64,000 bases of DNA. Source: CAVXUB01 sp963764805 (GTDB lineage Bacteria; Actinomycetota; Acidimicrobiia; Acidimicrobiales; Bog-793). The notes beneath the pieces were generated by a model. It did no database searches, was not told where the DNA came from, and worked only from the letters and a program-made list of their open reading frames with translations. Shown piece after piece: positions 47,765-56,731 of this stretch (position 1 is its first letter; each line of letters opens with the position of its first letter). The stretch covers positions 744,001 through 808,000 of the forward strand of contig CAVXUB010000001.1 of NCBI GenBank assembly GCA_963764805.1. Reading direction: 5' to 3'. Both the position numbers and the translations under genes were made by a program.

Positions 47765-49039
47765 TTAGTTGCACGAGGAGTGTCGCCCCTGGCGCCAAGG
47801 CTTGATCGGGAGTACTCGGACGTCGACGCCTTGAAACGAGGCAATTTCCTTCTCGCCGCAAACGGGACACGGTACCGACTCGAGTTCGTTCCACTCCTCG
47901 AATGTCGTAACCTCACAAAGGAGGCTCTTCTCGCAGCGAGAACAACGCGTCTCGCACAACCTAGTACTGACGGCTTCTGCTTTCTGTGGATTATGCGCAA
48001 CGATCGAGGACCGGTATGATCCGGTTCTCGCGAGCTGCAGGATACTGATCCCGTCACTAAACACGGTCACGGGACCATCCTGGCTAACAACAAAGGCTAT
48101 CGCACACGGCACATCGAATGAGAACCGCTTTGCGGAAGTGTGCCGCGTGCCATGTTCTGGTGACAGTAGATCGGTCGATCGGTCCGATACCGCCAAATGC
48201 GCGCCAACGAGCGAAACCGTCCCGTCTGCCTCCACGATAGCGGCGCCGTCCATGGCTGCGAGAACTGAGGCCAGCATTTCTGGATGGCTAGGGTCAGTCA
48301 CGTTCAGACGCACGGCCGGAGGATCACCGCGCCGAGCAAGGCGGTCAATCAGGTCCCCAGATGCCCCATCCAAGATCCACACCAACGTCGCTCCGACATG
48401 ACGCGCACTCAGCAAGTGCAGGGACACGTCGAGCAGAGCGGACCCCACTACCGACGATCCCGGGATTGCGACCTCTAATAGTTTCGGAACCTCTAGGTGG
48501 GCATAGGGCTTAACAGACCACTCCTCAGCTTCTCGGAGAAACACCTGCGATGTACCGAACACCTTTACCACTCCACTAGGCAATCGTTGAATGCCTAAAG
48601 CGGGCAGCTGTGGCAAGGCTCGAACCAAGCTCAGTTCGTCGCCGGACGCCAACTCCACGATCGCAAGCGGACCGCTCGGCGTTCTGACCAAGAAAGACCG
48701 CCTGCCGTTACACAGGATCCTCAGTTGTGCGATGTCGCACCCACTCTCGATGTCTACCACGCGCCCGAAACCCGCGACGAGTGACAGCGCAAGGTCCTCG
48801 GTTATTGCCATGACGCAGCCATACGAAGGTCTCCGTCCTTCGTGAATGGGCGGATAGCACGCGTATGCCACCTCTTCTAGCATGGCCCGGTACAGGTCCT
48901 GGCTCGCAGGATTGTCACGATCCGGGTGAGAGATAGCCTGCGCTTCGACGAGCGTGACATGCTCGTCTGCCAGTTCGACCTCGAGTCGAGCAGCTTGGCG
49001 CCGCGCCCGCGGGTCATTGCCTGCCCCACCGTCACTCAA
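47765..49039 (-). CDS. DisA-type diadenylate cyclase domain protein with zinc ribbon
   Basis: About 424 residues from a TTG at 49039, ten bases after the upstream stop; an ATG at 49141 would overlap that gene by 92 bases. The centre of the protein has the two motifs of DAC (DisA_N) domains, Asp-Gly-Ala in AAMDGAAIVEADG and GTRHTSAKRFS, followed by IAFVVSQDGPVTVFSDG. These are the catalytic motifs for making c-di-AMP from two ATP. The N-terminal 200 residues form an unrecognised mixed domain. The C-terminus has two Cys pairs (CSRCEK...CPVCGE), a zinc ribbon. It is the last gene of the leftward array. Cyclase activity is inferred; a sensor role with a degenerate site is possible. Confidence 0.7.
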   Translation of the reverse strand: MSDGGAGNDPRARRQAARLEVELADEHVTLVEAQAISHPDRDNPASQDLYRAMLEEVAYACYPPIHEGRRPSYGCVMAITEDLALSLVAGFGRVVDIESGCDIAQLRILCNGRRSFLVRTPSGPLAIVELASGDELSLVRALPQLPALGIQRLPSGVVKVFGTSQVFLREAEEWSVKPYAHLEVPKLLEVAIPGSSVVGSALLDVSLHLLSARHVGATLVWILDGASGDLIDRLARRGDPPAVRLNVTDPSHPEMLASVLAAMDGAAIVEADGTVSLVGAHLAVSDRSTDLLSPEHGTRHTSAKRFSFDVPCAIAFVVSQDGPVTVFSDGISILQLARTGSYRSSIVAHNPQKAEAVSTRLCETRCSRCEKSLLCEVTTFEEWNELESVPCPVCGEKEIASFQGVDVRVLPIKPWRQGRHSSCN

Positions 49040-49049
49040 TCCACGGCCC

Positions 49050-50084
49050 TCACTGTCCCCATCCCCGCGACTCGGCAGGATTCGAGACCGAGGCCCTGGC
49101 CTCCACACCGAGTCGTTCCGATAGTGCCGTCGCAAGCTCAACGGCGTGAGCTCCTCTCACATTGTCTGTCACTACTCTCGTCGCACCCGTTGCTCTGACA
49201 TAGTCAACTGTTCCTCTAAAGTCGGCGTGGTTCGAGATGGCCACCGCGCACGCGTTCTCCGTAAAGTCAACAAGCGGCTCGTCCACCGAGGTGTACATGG
49301 CGCTCAGTCTGATGTGGTAGCCACCCTGACGATTTGTCTCGGGTTTATCTCCAGCTCCCTCGAACAATACGTATCGACCCTCCGCCCTCGCTTCCCTAGC
49401 CTCGACCGAGCCATCGATGAAGCAAGGAGGCATCGCGTAGCCATGGTCGAGATACACAAGGGCGTCCTTGTGCTGGCGCCCGCTGAGAATCAACGGGAAG
49501 CGACATACGTCGCCTAAGAGTACGGCGGCGCGCTGCAGCGTGCCTCCATAAGCGCGCACATACACTGGACCCATACCTACGCGCTCAAGAACGCGTGTCA
49601 CGAAGGCTTCCTCTGCTTCGCCCTGGTCAAACCGTCGCACCTGCCGGGCTGCCCCGTACGTACTGTCAACCACCAACTCATTCACCTCGATGACATCCTC
49701 AAGTGGCCAAGTGAAGTCGCCCGAGTACCCAGTCCGATAGCCATCCTCGTGAACGAAGAGTACCTGGGCCGACCCGAGCATGTGCCCACTGTCAACCAGA
49801 TACACAGCGCCGCCCGGAACATCAACTCGTTCGCGAGGGCCGACGCCGTGGAAGTTCACGTGTACATCCAACGTCGCATCCTTGTCCGCAATGAGCAGAT
49901 CTCGCGTACCCTTCAAGGCGTAAACCTGCTGCACGCCGAGGCTCGACTCGAACTTCTCGGTGTGGTCGCTGTGGACATGGGTCTGTACACGCGCCGCGGC
50001 TTCCACATAGAACCCGTCACAGCACACACTCGCTCCGAGTACGACCGCCTTGGAGGATCGAACGCTCGTACGCCACTCGCTCAT
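49050..50084 (-). CDS. Metallo-beta-lactamase-fold nuclease-like protein
   Basis: The 344-residue protein carries the metal motif HVHSDH (residues 36-41), the later strand VDSGHMLGSAQVLF, the metal-binding GYSGDFTWP and the closing NHADFRGTVDYVRATGATRV. This order is that of the RNase J/SNM1/Ysh1 type, including the exonuclease associated with Lhr and DNA ligase, rather than of beta-lactamases. It probably cuts or trims DNA or RNA. It starts at an ATG with AAAGGT upstream, ten bases after the HTH gene, so it belongs to the same transcription unit. The substrate is unknown. Confidence 0.78.
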   Translation of the reverse strand: MSEWRTSVRSSKAVVLGASVCCDGFYVEAAARVQTHVHSDHTEKFESSLGVQQVYALKGTRDLLIADKDATLDVHVNFHGVGPRERVDVPGGAVYLVDSGHMLGSAQVLFVHEDGYRTGYSGDFTWPLEDVIEVNELVVDSTYGAARQVRRFDQGEAEEAFVTRVLERVGMGPVYVRAYGGTLQRAAVLLGDVCRFPLILSGRQHKDALVYLDHGYAMPPCFIDGSVEAREARAEGRYVLFEGAGDKPETNRQGGYHIRLSAMYTSVDEPLVDFTENACAVAISNHADFRGTVDYVRATGATRVVTDNVRGAHAVELATALSERLGVEARASVSNPAESRGWGQ

Positions 50085-50094
50085 GGACTGACCT

Positions 50095-50778
50095 TTACCA
50101 GGGCTGCCCGGCGAGCCAGGCGTTCAATTGCTTCTCCAGCTGATCGATGCCGACATCAGCTTCGGCGCCTACCAGAGCGAACTGCTCCGAGCCAAGTCGG
50201 CCTTCCAAGTTGACTATATTGCAGGAGACGAGAAACTGGCGCATTGTCCGGTCTCGGTCGTCCTGAGTCATACCCTTCAGCTTCTCCCTTGCGGTGTCCG
50301 AGGTTACCAGCCCAAGGAATACATACAGTCTTCGGACTTCGGGGCGAAGCTCCAGCTGAGCCTGAACGGCTTCTTCGACGTCGGATGCCGATCGCTCGAT
50401 AAGTTGAACTATATATCTCACTTCCTTCGAGCTAAGACCATGCTCCAACACGCGCACCGCGAGTTCTTCCATGGCAGCCTGCGAGTTCAACCGCGCGATA
50501 TCCTGTGCCTGGGTCGTCGACAATGTGGACCGACTCGAGCCCCAATCCACGAGCGGACGAATCCGATCTGGTAACGCGGTCAGCCGGAGAAACCGCCCGA
50601 CCGCAGTCGCTCCTTCAAGGTGGCAAGCTGACGCCAGTTGCGAGCGGTTGGCGCCGTGCGCAATCGCCCGCTCAAAGAGCTCTGCAACCTCCATTGGGCT
50701 CAAGCGTCTCTCGCGCATGTGCGTACCGACTGAGAGAATGAGGTCGCGTTCCTCCTCTTCCGTCAGACCGGGGATCAT
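50095..50778 (-). CDS. ParB/KorB HTH-like protein
   Basis: The 227-residue mainly helical protein has a middle part, MEVAELFERAIAHGANRSQL, then LEGATAVGRFLRLTALPDRI and LSTTQAQDIARL, that resembles the helix-turn-helix core of ParB/KorB proteins, without the N-terminal GERR-type nuclease/CTPase box. The start overlaps the stop of the ParB-like gene by one base (TAATG), so the two are coupled and may form one split partition-like factor. The C-terminal 80 residues are unrecognised. I am sure of the helical, ParB-like look but not of the function. Confidence 0.6.
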   Translation of the reverse strand: MIPGLTEEEERDLILSVGTHMRERRLSPMEVAELFERAIAHGANRSQLASACHLEGATAVGRFLRLTALPDRIRPLVDWGSSRSTLSTTQAQDIARLNSQAAMEELAVRVLEHGLSSKEVRYIVQLIERSASDVEEAVQAQLELRPEVRRLYVFLGLVTSDTAREKLKGMTQDDRDRTMRQFLVSCNIVNLEGRLGSEQFALVGAEADVGIDQLEKQLNAWLAGQPW

Positions 50779-51620
50779 TAGCCCAGGAATCCCGCTTCAT
50801 TAAGTCCCCGCTCAATCAAGCTCATGGCGGCCTCGTCCTGAGTGGTGCTTTCCGAGGCTGCGTAACTCTGCAGTGCCTCGTGAAGGCTACCACTCAACGT
50901 AACGATGATCTGCGTGACTCGCGCCGTAGTCTTCGCTTCTTCGATCAGATCATCGACGGATGCCTCTGGCTGCGCGATGCGAGTCTCTTCAAGCTTCTTT
51001 GCCTGAACACCGCTCATCTTCGTCATCTCGTGAGCGAGCTTCAGTGCTTCCTCCGCGTCGGGCTGTCCGCCACCCTTGGCCGCTGATGCCGCCTTTTGCG
51101 CCCTCAATGCTGCGGGGAGAGACACCTCTGCTTTCCGTACGGCGTCCTGGAGTTCTGGGACGAGCTGATCGAACTTGACATAATCCGAGACACGGTTGTA
51201 GTTGATACCCGTCTTTTCCGCGACGTCCCTAATCGTTCCGTACTTTCGATATAGATAAGTAAATGCGTCGATCAGGTCAGTGCGCCCGAGGTCGAGACGC
51301 ACGACGTTCTCTGTGAGCGAAATGATCTTTGCCTCGGCTTCGTCGACAGGGCGAGACAGGACGACTGCTATTATTGTCGGTAGCTTTAAATTCCGGCAAG
51401 CCAGGTATCGACGCTGGCCGGTCAGCAGCTGATACTTTCCTGGAGTTTGTTCGGACTCCGCGACAACGATCGGTTCGAGCAATCCGACGCGTGAAATGCT
51501 GGCCTCGAGTTCAGCGATGTCCTTGCTAATCGCTTTCTGGCGAACTTGACCGAGCCCGACCTCTAAATCGTCGAGCGGTATCTCCTTGACCTCACGAATT
51601 TCAGCGATCGCACTAGCCAC
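50778..51620 (-). CDS. ParB-like protein with N-terminal ParB domain and C-terminal RHH-like segment
   Basis: The 280-residue protein begins with a ParB N-domain: VRQKAISKDIAELEASISRV, LLEPIVVAE and the signature LTGQRRYLACRNLKLPTI (residues 66-83). A helix-turn-helix follows (YGTIRDVAEKTGINYNRVSDY). The last 50 residues (VTQIIVTLSGSLHEALQSYA) resemble a ribbon-helix-helix unit. ParB N-domains bind CTP or can act as nucleases. The GTG start has a strong AGGAG site and lies 11 bases after the SNF2 gene. There is no parA nearby, so ordinary plasmid partition is unlikely. Confidence 0.75.
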   Translation of the reverse strand: MASAIAEIREVKEIPLDDLEVGLGQVRQKAISKDIAELEASISRVGLLEPIVVAESEQTPGKYQLLTGQRRYLACRNLKLPTIIAVVLSRPVDEAEAKIISLTENVVRLDLGRTDLIDAFTYLYRKYGTIRDVAEKTGINYNRVSDYVKFDQLVPELQDAVRKAEVSLPAALRAQKAASAAKGGGQPDAEEALKLAHEMTKMSGVQAKKLEETRIAQPEASVDDLIEEAKTTARVTQIIVTLSGSLHEALQSYAASESTTQDEAAMSLIERGLNEAGFLG

Positions 51621-51631
51621 GGTTGCTCCTC

Positions 51632-53266
51632 TCAGGTGACCTGCCGGGGATCCGACTGCAAGATTCTTCGAAGTACGTCGGCGTCGACGCGAGCGGGATT
51701 CGGCGCTTGCTCGACGTAATCCTCAAAGAGAAGACGCTTCTTATACATTAGTTCCTTAATAGACTCCTCGACGGTGCCCACGCTGAGGAACCGGAACACC
51801 GTCAGCGGCGTAGCACGTCCAAGGCGGTCGGCTCGAGCGATGGCCTGCTCCTCTACGGCAGGATTCCACCAGCGGTCGAATATTACGACGTGTGTTGCCG
51901 TCGGAATATTCAGGCCGACGCCGCCCGCGCGCAGTGACACGAGGAGTACGACCGGCTCCGAGGCGCGGGCAAAGTTCTGAAGTGCCTCGTCCCGTTCAGG
52001 TGTGGCCATGCCGCCGTGATAGAGGTACGCCTTCAACTCGAGCTGCGTCTGTAGCCACTTAAGCGTCGTGACGTATTGAGAGAAGACGAGCAGCTTGCCA
52101 TCCTCTGCCCTAACGGTGTCAACGATGTCCCGCAAGGCATCGAGCTTTGCGGACTCCTGTGATTCGGGGTCATAGTTGCAGAGCTGCTTGAGACGACTTA
52201 TAGATGACAGCATGGTGGAGATTCGGGCCGGATTGTATCTGGAGTGTTCGTGCTGCCAAGTCTCATCATAGGCACGTCGTTGGTTCGGAAGCAGCGTGAT
52301 CGGTAGCTCCTGGTCGAGACGCTCCGGTAGCTCAGGCAGCACGTCCAGTTTGCGGCGGCGAAGGAAGCGTCCTTGCAGCGCCTCGTGAAGCTCGCTGCGG
52401 GAAGGACGATCAGATAGCGAGGACTGTCCCATGAGTCGCACGAGCGTCTCGAGATCTGCAGTGCGGTTTTCGAGCGGGGTTCCGCTCAACATCCATAGCC
52501 TGCGGCGGCTGATACGTTGAACGGCGACTGTTGTCGCCGACATTGAGTCCTTGAGCCGCTGAGCTTCGTCAAGGACGACGACGTCGAAGGAGGTCTCAGG
52601 TGGGTCTATAAGAAAGTCTGAGCGGATCTGGTCGTAGGACGCGATGGTTACACGAAAGGGAATCGAATACCACGCCCTCCGATCCGCGGAGTCGCCATGG
52701 ACGATAGCGATGCTGGTGTTTGGCATCCAGCGCCTGACCTCGATCGTCCAATTGGACCGCAATGATGCTGGAACTACTATCAGGCAGCGCGACGCTTGGC
52801 CATGGTTGTGCAGCCTCGCGAGTGCGCGGATTGTTTGGACCGTCTTCCCTAGTCCCATCTCATCAGCCAAGAGAGCCGCTGAGTGTGAGCAGAGGAAGTT
52901 CACCCCCACGAGTTGGTAACCTCGGAGGTTCGTGTCTAATGAGGGAGCCGAGGGGTCGCTCGTGCTTGCGGTAGTCGGTCGCATTATGTCCAGACCTCTG
53001 TTGTCGGTCGTGCCGCCACCGATGTCGATGCGACCGCGAGAATTGGGGCTGGCAAGAGTCGCGCCGGGCCGTACTCGAGCGCTCGCGACTGCTTTGGCGG
53101 ACGAGTTCGCGGCATGCACGTGATCGGGATCTCGTGCTAGCTGGGATGGTGCACACGCGGCGTCCGTAACGGGATCGTGAAGGCAGAGCCCATCAAGCTC
53201 GCGCGTCGCATCCCGAATCATAGTGCACATGATAGAGGGTAGCGGCGGCGAGTGCTCAGCTGGCAT
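51632..53266 (-). CDS. SNF2-family DNA-dependent ATPase
   Basis: The 544-residue protein has a core from about residue 110 to 520. LRGYQLVGVNFL comes first, then motif I LLADEMGLGKTVQTIRAL, motif II VVLDEAQRLKD, motif III MLSGTPLENR, motif V LLVSLRAGGVGLNIPTAT and motif VI EQAIARADRLGRATPL. SNF2 enzymes translocate on duplex DNA and occur in several restriction and defence systems. The first 95 residues have no family resemblance; a start at the Met near residue 95 is possible. It lies 63 bases after the methyltransferase-like gene and precedes the ParB pair. Confidence 0.9.
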   Translation of the reverse strand: MPAEHSPPLPSIMCTMIRDATRELDGLCLHDPVTDAACAPSQLARDPDHVHAANSSAKAVASARVRPGATLASPNSRGRIDIGGGTTDNRGLDIMRPTTASTSDPSAPSLDTNLRGYQLVGVNFLCSHSAALLADEMGLGKTVQTIRALARLHNHGQASRCLIVVPASLRSNWTIEVRRWMPNTSIAIVHGDSADRRAWYSIPFRVTIASYDQIRSDFLIDPPETSFDVVVLDEAQRLKDSMSATTVAVQRISRRRLWMLSGTPLENRTADLETLVRLMGQSSLSDRPSRSELHEALQGRFLRRRKLDVLPELPERLDQELPITLLPNQRRAYDETWQHEHSRYNPARISTMLSSISRLKQLCNYDPESQESAKLDALRDIVDTVRAEDGKLLVFSQYVTTLKWLQTQLELKAYLYHGGMATPERDEALQNFARASEPVVLLVSLRAGGVGLNIPTATHVVIFDRWWNPAVEEQAIARADRLGRATPLTVFRFLSVGTVEESIKELMYKKRLLFEDYVEQAPNPARVDADVLRRILQSDPRQVT

Positions 53267-53329
53267 CCTAGCCAGGGTCCCCGGATCGGTTTGGTCAGAG
53301 CCCTAGTGCGATCCCCGCCCGCACGTCGA

Positions 53330-54802
53330 CTAGCAGCCACGCCCTCCCCCGATAGAACCAGCGTCCACTGGTCCTTGAACCAACCTATGCCCTCGGACCG
53401 CATACCCAGACTCCATCAACACCTGAGCCCAGCCCTGCTCTGTACCAATCGCCTCCGGATCGCCGTAGAGTCCGGCACGCTCCTCCCTGACTGACAACCG
53501 CCGGAATCGCTGGAAGCGTGGATCGCTCTCCTCCAAGAAGGTCTCCTTGCGATGCAAGATCGGCCTATTGGTTCGTCCGGACCAGTCAATCCAGGTACCG
53601 CGGAGACGTGGAAGGTCGATCGTGAGACTGGACTCAATCGGTGGATGTGGATCCCGATCGAAGCTCGGATAGTAAAGGAACGACACGCTGGCTCGATCGT
53701 GACGGAGTTTTAGCAGTGTCGTTTCGGGTGGTCGTCCCGCCACCATCGCACCGCAGGCAGCATAGAGGCGTAGCAGGGGGGGGAGCCGAGCCTCGGCGTC
53801 GACATGAACGTACAACGCCGTGGGCGACGTTTTTCCAACCGGGCTGCGCCGAACAAATGCCCGGATATTGTCCATCTGGCCGGTCGCGAGGAGCATCCTG
53901 TCCGCGTCGCCCGTCGCATCTCCGAGGTTGCGGTACCAGGCCCGAACGTCGGCGATTCGATCGGCCGGAAGGTCCTTGAGTCTCGGGCCGCCGTGGAATC
54001 GCTCCAGAGCGAGAACCACAAGGAGATCCTGTCGTCGAGTCTCCCGGGCAACATGCACACCATCCGGTCCGACCTCGCGGCGGGCCGCTTCCAACGCCCT
54101 CGACCGCCGACCGTATGCGGCTTGGGCGTCCTGACAGAGGTTGGGCTCCTCGTCCACGGTCGGATCGCGTCCGTGATCCTCAAGAAAGCGGATGAGGCGC
54201 TGAAGAACCTCGCCATCGCTGTCAGGTCGTGTTACACCGCCATAGCGACGGGATAGGTAAGCGGCTCGGTCCGACGTATTGCGGAAGACGTACGCGACTC
54301 CAGGTTGGACCGGCACGACGGGTATCTCGAGAACCAACTGGAGCCAATCCCGAAGTTCCGATGGGCTGAACAGGTGGTGGAACGTTCCCCGGCGCGTCAA
54401 CTTGCCATCCGCGTGCTCGTCGCCCACAAGATGCCGAGCCTCATGCGTGCCGCGTACTGCGACTACCAGCGTCCGTCTGGCGAGCTCGAAGGCTCGGCGG
54501 ACGGTAGCCGCTCTCTCTTCCACGTCGGCGATGACGTTAAGGACATAGCTGCAAAGAACTACGTCAGCCGGTTCAGGCGGCGGGACAGGCCGGTAGTGCG
54601 GGTCCCAACCCCTGGCATCCACTCCGGCCGCCTGGAGGCGTCGCATGTCACCACCGCGACCGCAGCCGTAGTCGAGGACCGTACGATCAGCGACGATGCC
54701 CTCGGCGACTGCGAGCCGTGCAGGCAGCGACAGACCCGCACGACCAAGGGCGGTGAGCTCGGCCCGGATCGGGCCGGCCCCCTCAATTGATGAGAGTGTC
54801 AC
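53330..54802 (-). CDS. DNA phosphorothioation-associated methyltransferase-like protein
   Basis: The 490-residue protein begins GRAGLSLPARLAVAEGIVAD followed by the SAM-binding motif VLDYGCGRGGDMRRL (residues 42-56), then GWDPHYRPVPPPEPADVVLC and a C-terminal domain of over 250 residues. It matches my knowledge of the family described as DNA phosphorothioation-associated putative methyltransferase (TIGR04096 type), found beside dnd genes. The target is unknown. The GTG start lies inside the end of dndC (20-base overlap), so expression is coupled. It has no frame errors. Confidence 0.8.
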   Translation of the reverse strand: MTLSSIEGAGPIRAELTALGRAGLSLPARLAVAEGIVADRTVLDYGCGRGGDMRRLQAAGVDARGWDPHYRPVPPPEPADVVLCSYVLNVIADVEERAATVRRAFELARRTLVVAVRGTHEARHLVGDEHADGKLTRRGTFHHLFSPSELRDWLQLVLEIPVVPVQPGVAYVFRNTSDRAAYLSRRYGGVTRPDSDGEVLQRLIRFLEDHGRDPTVDEEPNLCQDAQAAYGRRSRALEAARREVGPDGVHVARETRRQDLLVVLALERFHGGPRLKDLPADRIADVRAWYRNLGDATGDADRMLLATGQMDNIRAFVRRSPVGKTSPTALYVHVDAEARLPPLLRLYAACGAMVAGRPPETTLLKLRHDRASVSFLYYPSFDRDPHPPIESSLTIDLPRLRGTWIDWSGRTNRPILHRKETFLEESDPRFQRFRRLSVREERAGLYGDPEAIGTEQGWAQVLMESGYAVRGHRLVQGPVDAGSIGGGRGC

Positions 54803-55877
54803 TGATCCACACCTGCTTGATCAGTGCGACTTCCTCGGGAGAAATGAGCTGTTCGCCGAGTTCTTTCTGAAGTACGAGGAGTCGCTCAAGAACCTGCTCT
54901 CGGACGTCGAGGCGGAGCGGGCCATTCCCCTCCATACCGTTTCGGCGGACCTTCTCTCGGTAGATACCGTCGGGGTCATCGCGGAGAAGTATCAGCCAGT
55001 CACGCATCTCTGCCATGCCGATGTACTCGGAGCGTCCCGATCCGATGAACCCTTCGATCGACTTGTCCCTGTCGACAACGGTGCAGACCCAGCAGCCGAA
55101 ACGACTGTTCCCGCACGGCTTCGTAGTCTCGTCGAGAACTAGTGCGCACTCGCCGCTGTTCGCCTCTTTGTAGAGGTTCTGCAGCTGCCGGTGATGACCT
55201 CCCCACGGTGACGGAGTCAACGCCAGGTACTCCCATACCTCATCTGTGGTTAGCTCCCTGATGGGCGCCCACATCCACGCGTCCTTGATCGTCGTGTGGC
55301 GGTTGATGACTCCGCCGGTTGCGATGTGCTTATGGATTGAGCGAGCGCGGCTCGCCGACTCATCGGTGCGACTCCCAACGAGGACGAGGACGCTACCGTA
55401 CTCGGCAATCTGCTGCACGAGAAAAGCGTTCGATGGGCGGATCTTGAGCCGGTCGGTGCACCAGCGAAAGTTGCGCGTCGGAGCTGGGTACCCGTACCCG
55501 ATCAGGCGAACCCAGAATGTCTGATCGACCTCTGGGTGAACTAGGTGCGAGAGCAGCGGCAGTCCTAGAGCGCGACCGCCGGCTTCGATCGCTGTCAGCT
55601 GGCTCGCTACGAACTCGCTGATCGCGGGAGTTTCGACCTGGGTATCGGACGCGAGCACGTGGACCGGGCGCGTACGCCGCGACGGGCGAACGCGCTGGAC
55701 GGCTTCGACGACCAAGTGAGTGACGAGCGTCGAGTCTTTGCCACCGCTGAAGGCGATCACCCACGGGCGGAGGTCGGCGGCGTCCTGGTATTGCTGCACC
55801 AATTGGTCGATCACAGCGCGGACGCGTGCCGCAGTCTCGGGCTTGATGGACACCGTCGGCGGGATCACTGCGCTCAC
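54783..55877 (-). CDS. dndC: DNA sulfur modification protein DndC
   Basis: The 364-residue PAPS-reductase-like enzyme activates DNA phosphate for sulfur insertion. The ATP-pyrophosphatase loop SGGKDST lies at residues 44-50, and RNFRWCTDRLK near 135-145 is the PAPS-reductase-type Cys motif. Further cysteines at about 244, 255, 262 and 265 (CGNSRFGCWVC) fit the Fe-S cluster known in DndC. The start GTG overlaps the dndE-like stop as GTGA. It needs sulfur from a cysteine desulfurase (DndA or host IscS); none is encoded here. Confidence 0.9.
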   Translation of the reverse strand: MSAVIPPTVSIKPETAARVRAVIDQLVQQYQDAADLRPWVIAFSGGKDSTLVTHLVVEAVQRVRPSRRTRPVHVLASDTQVETPAISEFVASQLTAIEAGGRALGLPLLSHLVHPEVDQTFWVRLIGYGYPAPTRNFRWCTDRLKIRPSNAFLVQQIAEYGSVLVLVGSRTDESASRARSIHKHIATGGVINRHTTIKDAWMWAPIRELTTDEVWEYLALTPSPWGGHHRQLQNLYKEANSGECALVLDETTKPCGNSRFGCWVCTVVDRDKSIEGFIGSGRSEYIGMAEMRDWLILLRDDPDGIYREKVRRNGMEGNGPLRLDVREQVLERLLVLQKELGEQLISPEEVALIKQVWISDTLIN

Positions 55878-56731
55878 GGGTGCACCGCCTCCTCTCCCAG
55901 TCGGAGGCCCATTGGCGAAAGGCGGGCTCCCGCTCCGTTCGTGACGACGAGACCAAGGGCTACCAAGAACGGGACAGAGACATCATCATCGTCTACCTCC
56001 TCGCCGAGAAGCAGCTGCGACAAGACAGCTCTGTCAGCGGCCGTGAGACCGAGCCGGTTCACTCCCCACTGCTCCTGCAATATGTGCAGGGCCATCGTCT
56101 CGCTGACAACGGCACCCGGCTCCCTCCGGCCAGCGGCCGCGGCCAGGCGTTCGGCAACTGCATCGACCTCGTTGGCGTCGAGCCGCGCCGCCATGGCCAC
56201 TAGGCGACACACTTCCGTAGACCATCGGGGAAAGCGCCGCCCGACAGCGGCTGCAAGCGCGTCGCGGATACTGTCGCTGAGACCGGAGCGCCGAGACCGA
56301 CGGGAGTTTGGCGCGCCGCCGGGCTTACGGTCCGCGAGTTCCTCGGCGAGCGAGTGCAGGACGTCACCGTTCGCACTCGTGTCTTCCAGGAGGCGCAACC
56401 CTCTGGCCCAATGCCACGTAATAGCGGTCTTGGGGTCTACAAACTCTTCATCGTGGCTGTGGGCGAGGAGCGCGAGGATGAGAGCCGCCTGGCGGGGGCG
56501 CCCAAGCAGAACCGCTCCCTTAATTTCCTTCATCCTTCCTGAGTTCGAGGGCTCGCAGTTGCTGTGGGGACCACGCCGGCCGGCGGTGATGCTACGCACG
56601 ATCGCGAGCCGCGAGAGCACGTTCTCGGCCTCGAGCCCCGACTGGCGAGTCAGCCGACGCAATCGCTGCGCGTCGGCACCCGCCAGGTGGTACGTCGCGC
56701 GGAGTGCCGGCTCAACGACGGTGGTGCTCAC
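55874..56731 (-). CDS. DndE-like protein with extra C-terminal domain
   Basis: The 285-residue protein sits in the dndE position. The first 120 or so residues resemble DndE: YHLAGADAQRLRRLTRQSGL, VLSRLAIVRSI, a conserved KEIKGAVLLGRPRQAALILA segment and a helix ending HWARGLRLLED. DndE (about 110 residues) binds nicked DNA and is essential for phosphorothioation. The remaining 160 residues, Arg/Ala-rich and helical, are not part of normal DndE and are unrecognised. The GTG start overlaps dndD as GTGA, and the stop overlaps dndC. The identification rests on position plus moderate resemblance. Confidence 0.7.
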   Translation of the reverse strand: MSTTVVEPALRATYHLAGADAQRLRRLTRQSGLEAENVLSRLAIVRSITAGRRGPHSNCEPSNSGRMKEIKGAVLLGRPRQAALILALLAHSHDEEFVDPKTAITWHWARGLRLLEDTSANGDVLHSLAEELADRKPGGAPNSRRSRRSGLSDSIRDALAAAVGRRFPRWSTEVCRLVAMAARLDANEVDAVAERLAAAAGRREPGAVVSETMALHILQEQWGVNRLGLTAADRAVLSQLLLGEEVDDDDVSVPFLVALGLVVTNGAGARLSPMGLRLGEEAVHP

